From the NCBI RefSeq assembly GCF_024700075.1, contig NZ_JAJONE010000001.1, positions 3,314,001 through 3,378,000 on the forward strand: a stretch of 64,000 nucleotides of DNA. The letters run 5' to 3'. The position numbers and the translations under genes are program-made. This DNA is from Hymenobacter sp. J193. GTDB taxonomy: Bacteria; Bacteroidota; Bacteroidia; Cytophagales; Hymenobacteraceae. Below are positions 63,641 to 64,000 of the stretch, piece after piece (position 1 is the first letter of the stretch; each line of letters begins with the position of its first letter). Below the pieces are notes generated by a model that saw only the letters and a program-made list of their open reading frames with translations, searched no databases and was not told where the DNA came from.

Positions 63641-63676
63641 CGGCAGCAGGCATTGGCCTCGCTGCCGTTTTTTGTT
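63641..63676 (+). terminator. Rho-independent terminator behind the HNH gene
   Basis: CGGCAGC (63641-63647) pairs with GCTGCCG (63661-63667), followed by TTTTTTGTTTT. It starts immediately after the stop. Confidence 0.75.
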
Positions 63677-63707
63677 TTGCTCGATACTGAGCCGAAAATG
63701 CACCCAC

Positions 63708-63750
63708 AAAAACGCCGCCGACTCCCGAAAAAATCAGGAACCGGCGGCGC
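63708..63750 (-). terminator. Rho-independent terminator behind the alpha/beta hydrolase
   Basis: CGCCGCCG (63713-63720) pairs with CGGCGGCG (63742-63749); on the minus strand TTTTTGTGGG follows. It lies 26 bases past the hydrolase stop. Confidence 0.65.
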
Positions 63751-63775
63751 AACAAACCCGAAGCGGGCGGGAGTA

Positions 63776-64000
63776 CTACCAGGCGAAGGCGTTGGAGTTC
63801 GTGACCTTGGTGCCGCCCACGAACTGCAGCAGATCGTGGTTGAGGCGGTCCTTTTCGGTGATGAACAGGCCGTGCGGGGCGCCACTGTACTCCACAAACT
63901 GGGCGTGCGGCACAAACTGTGTCATCCGCTCCCCGCTTACTTTGGCGGGTACCGTGGCGTCGTCGCTGCCGTGGATAACGAGCGTGGGCACTTTGATGGT
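63776..64000 (-). CDS. alpha/beta hydrolase (haloperoxidase-like), C-terminal fragment
   Basis: Open from the stop at 63776 to the right edge of the window, so the start is outside. Visible: VPTLVIHGSDDATVPAK (Asp of the triad region) and YSGAPHGLFITEKDRLNHD (the catalytic His in GAPHGL). Pattern of the non-heme chloroperoxidase/esterase branch of the alpha/beta hydrolases. Size and substrate cannot be judged. Confidence 0.8.
   Translation of the reverse strand, partial: TIKVPTLVIHGSDDATVPAKVSGERMTQFVPHAQFVEYSGAPHGLFITEKDRLNHDLLQFVGGTKVTNSNAFAW

Overview
The window looks like chromosomal DNA of a high-GC Bacteroidota, most likely a Hymenobacter-type member of the Cytophagales. This is inferred from the alternative complex III operon (actABCDEF) joined to an aa3-type oxidase, promoters of the Bacteroidota form TTTG-N19-TAnnTTTG, the near absence of Shine-Dalgarno sites, the ribosomal trio rpsF-rpsR-rplI, and families common in that group (GSCFA, DUF6799-like, DUF3098, DUF983). 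No phage, IS transposase, CRISPR array, rRNA or tRNA was seen.

Layout. 1-5.5 kb (minus strand): a thioredoxin-domain protein running off the left edge, a GSCFA protein with a very long disordered tail, and rpsF-rpsR-rplI. 5.8-27.5 kb (plus strand): a respiratory block with actA-F, coxB, coxA, heme A and heme O synthases (ctaA, ctaB), two tandem subunit III genes, subunit IV, an SCO copper chaperone, DUF420 (CtaM/YozB-like), a small periplasmic CxxC membrane protein, DUF983 and a large NtrY-like histidine kinase. 27.5-36.5 kb: a NERD-like/coiled-coil/WG-repeat membrane protein, a DUF6799-like secreted protein, a giant outer-membrane protein, an orphan 119-aa protein and a GH20 hexosaminidase. 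36.7-45.6 kb: a MoxR/DUF58/DUF4350/DUF4129/SpoIIM/RDD membrane island that includes two paralogous membrane proteins sharing the C-terminal tail DDGEY. 45.8-60.2 kb (minus strand): SDR, GNAT-nitrilase fusion, scoB/serine hydrolase/scoA, ribF, truB, uppP, DUF3098, ftsX and tamB. 60.5-64 kb: tsaD, smpB, an NlpC/P60 protein, an HNH nuclease and a truncated alpha/beta hydrolase.

The respiratory genes form a functional unit. Act takes electrons from menaquinol and passes them to the adjacent aa3 oxidase. The genes behind it make heme A, deliver copper and assist assembly.

Two cross-cutting patterns stand out. First, five reading frames are broken by a single-base indel (a sixth is suspected); three of the breaks fall in runs of exactly six G/C, so either the assembly has indel errors or these tracts really slip. 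Second, gene junctions are rich in non-coding palindromes: REP-like units of the GTCAT.GCGAGC type at three loci placed 4-16 bases after stop codons, and junction-specific inverted repeats built from iterated short words.
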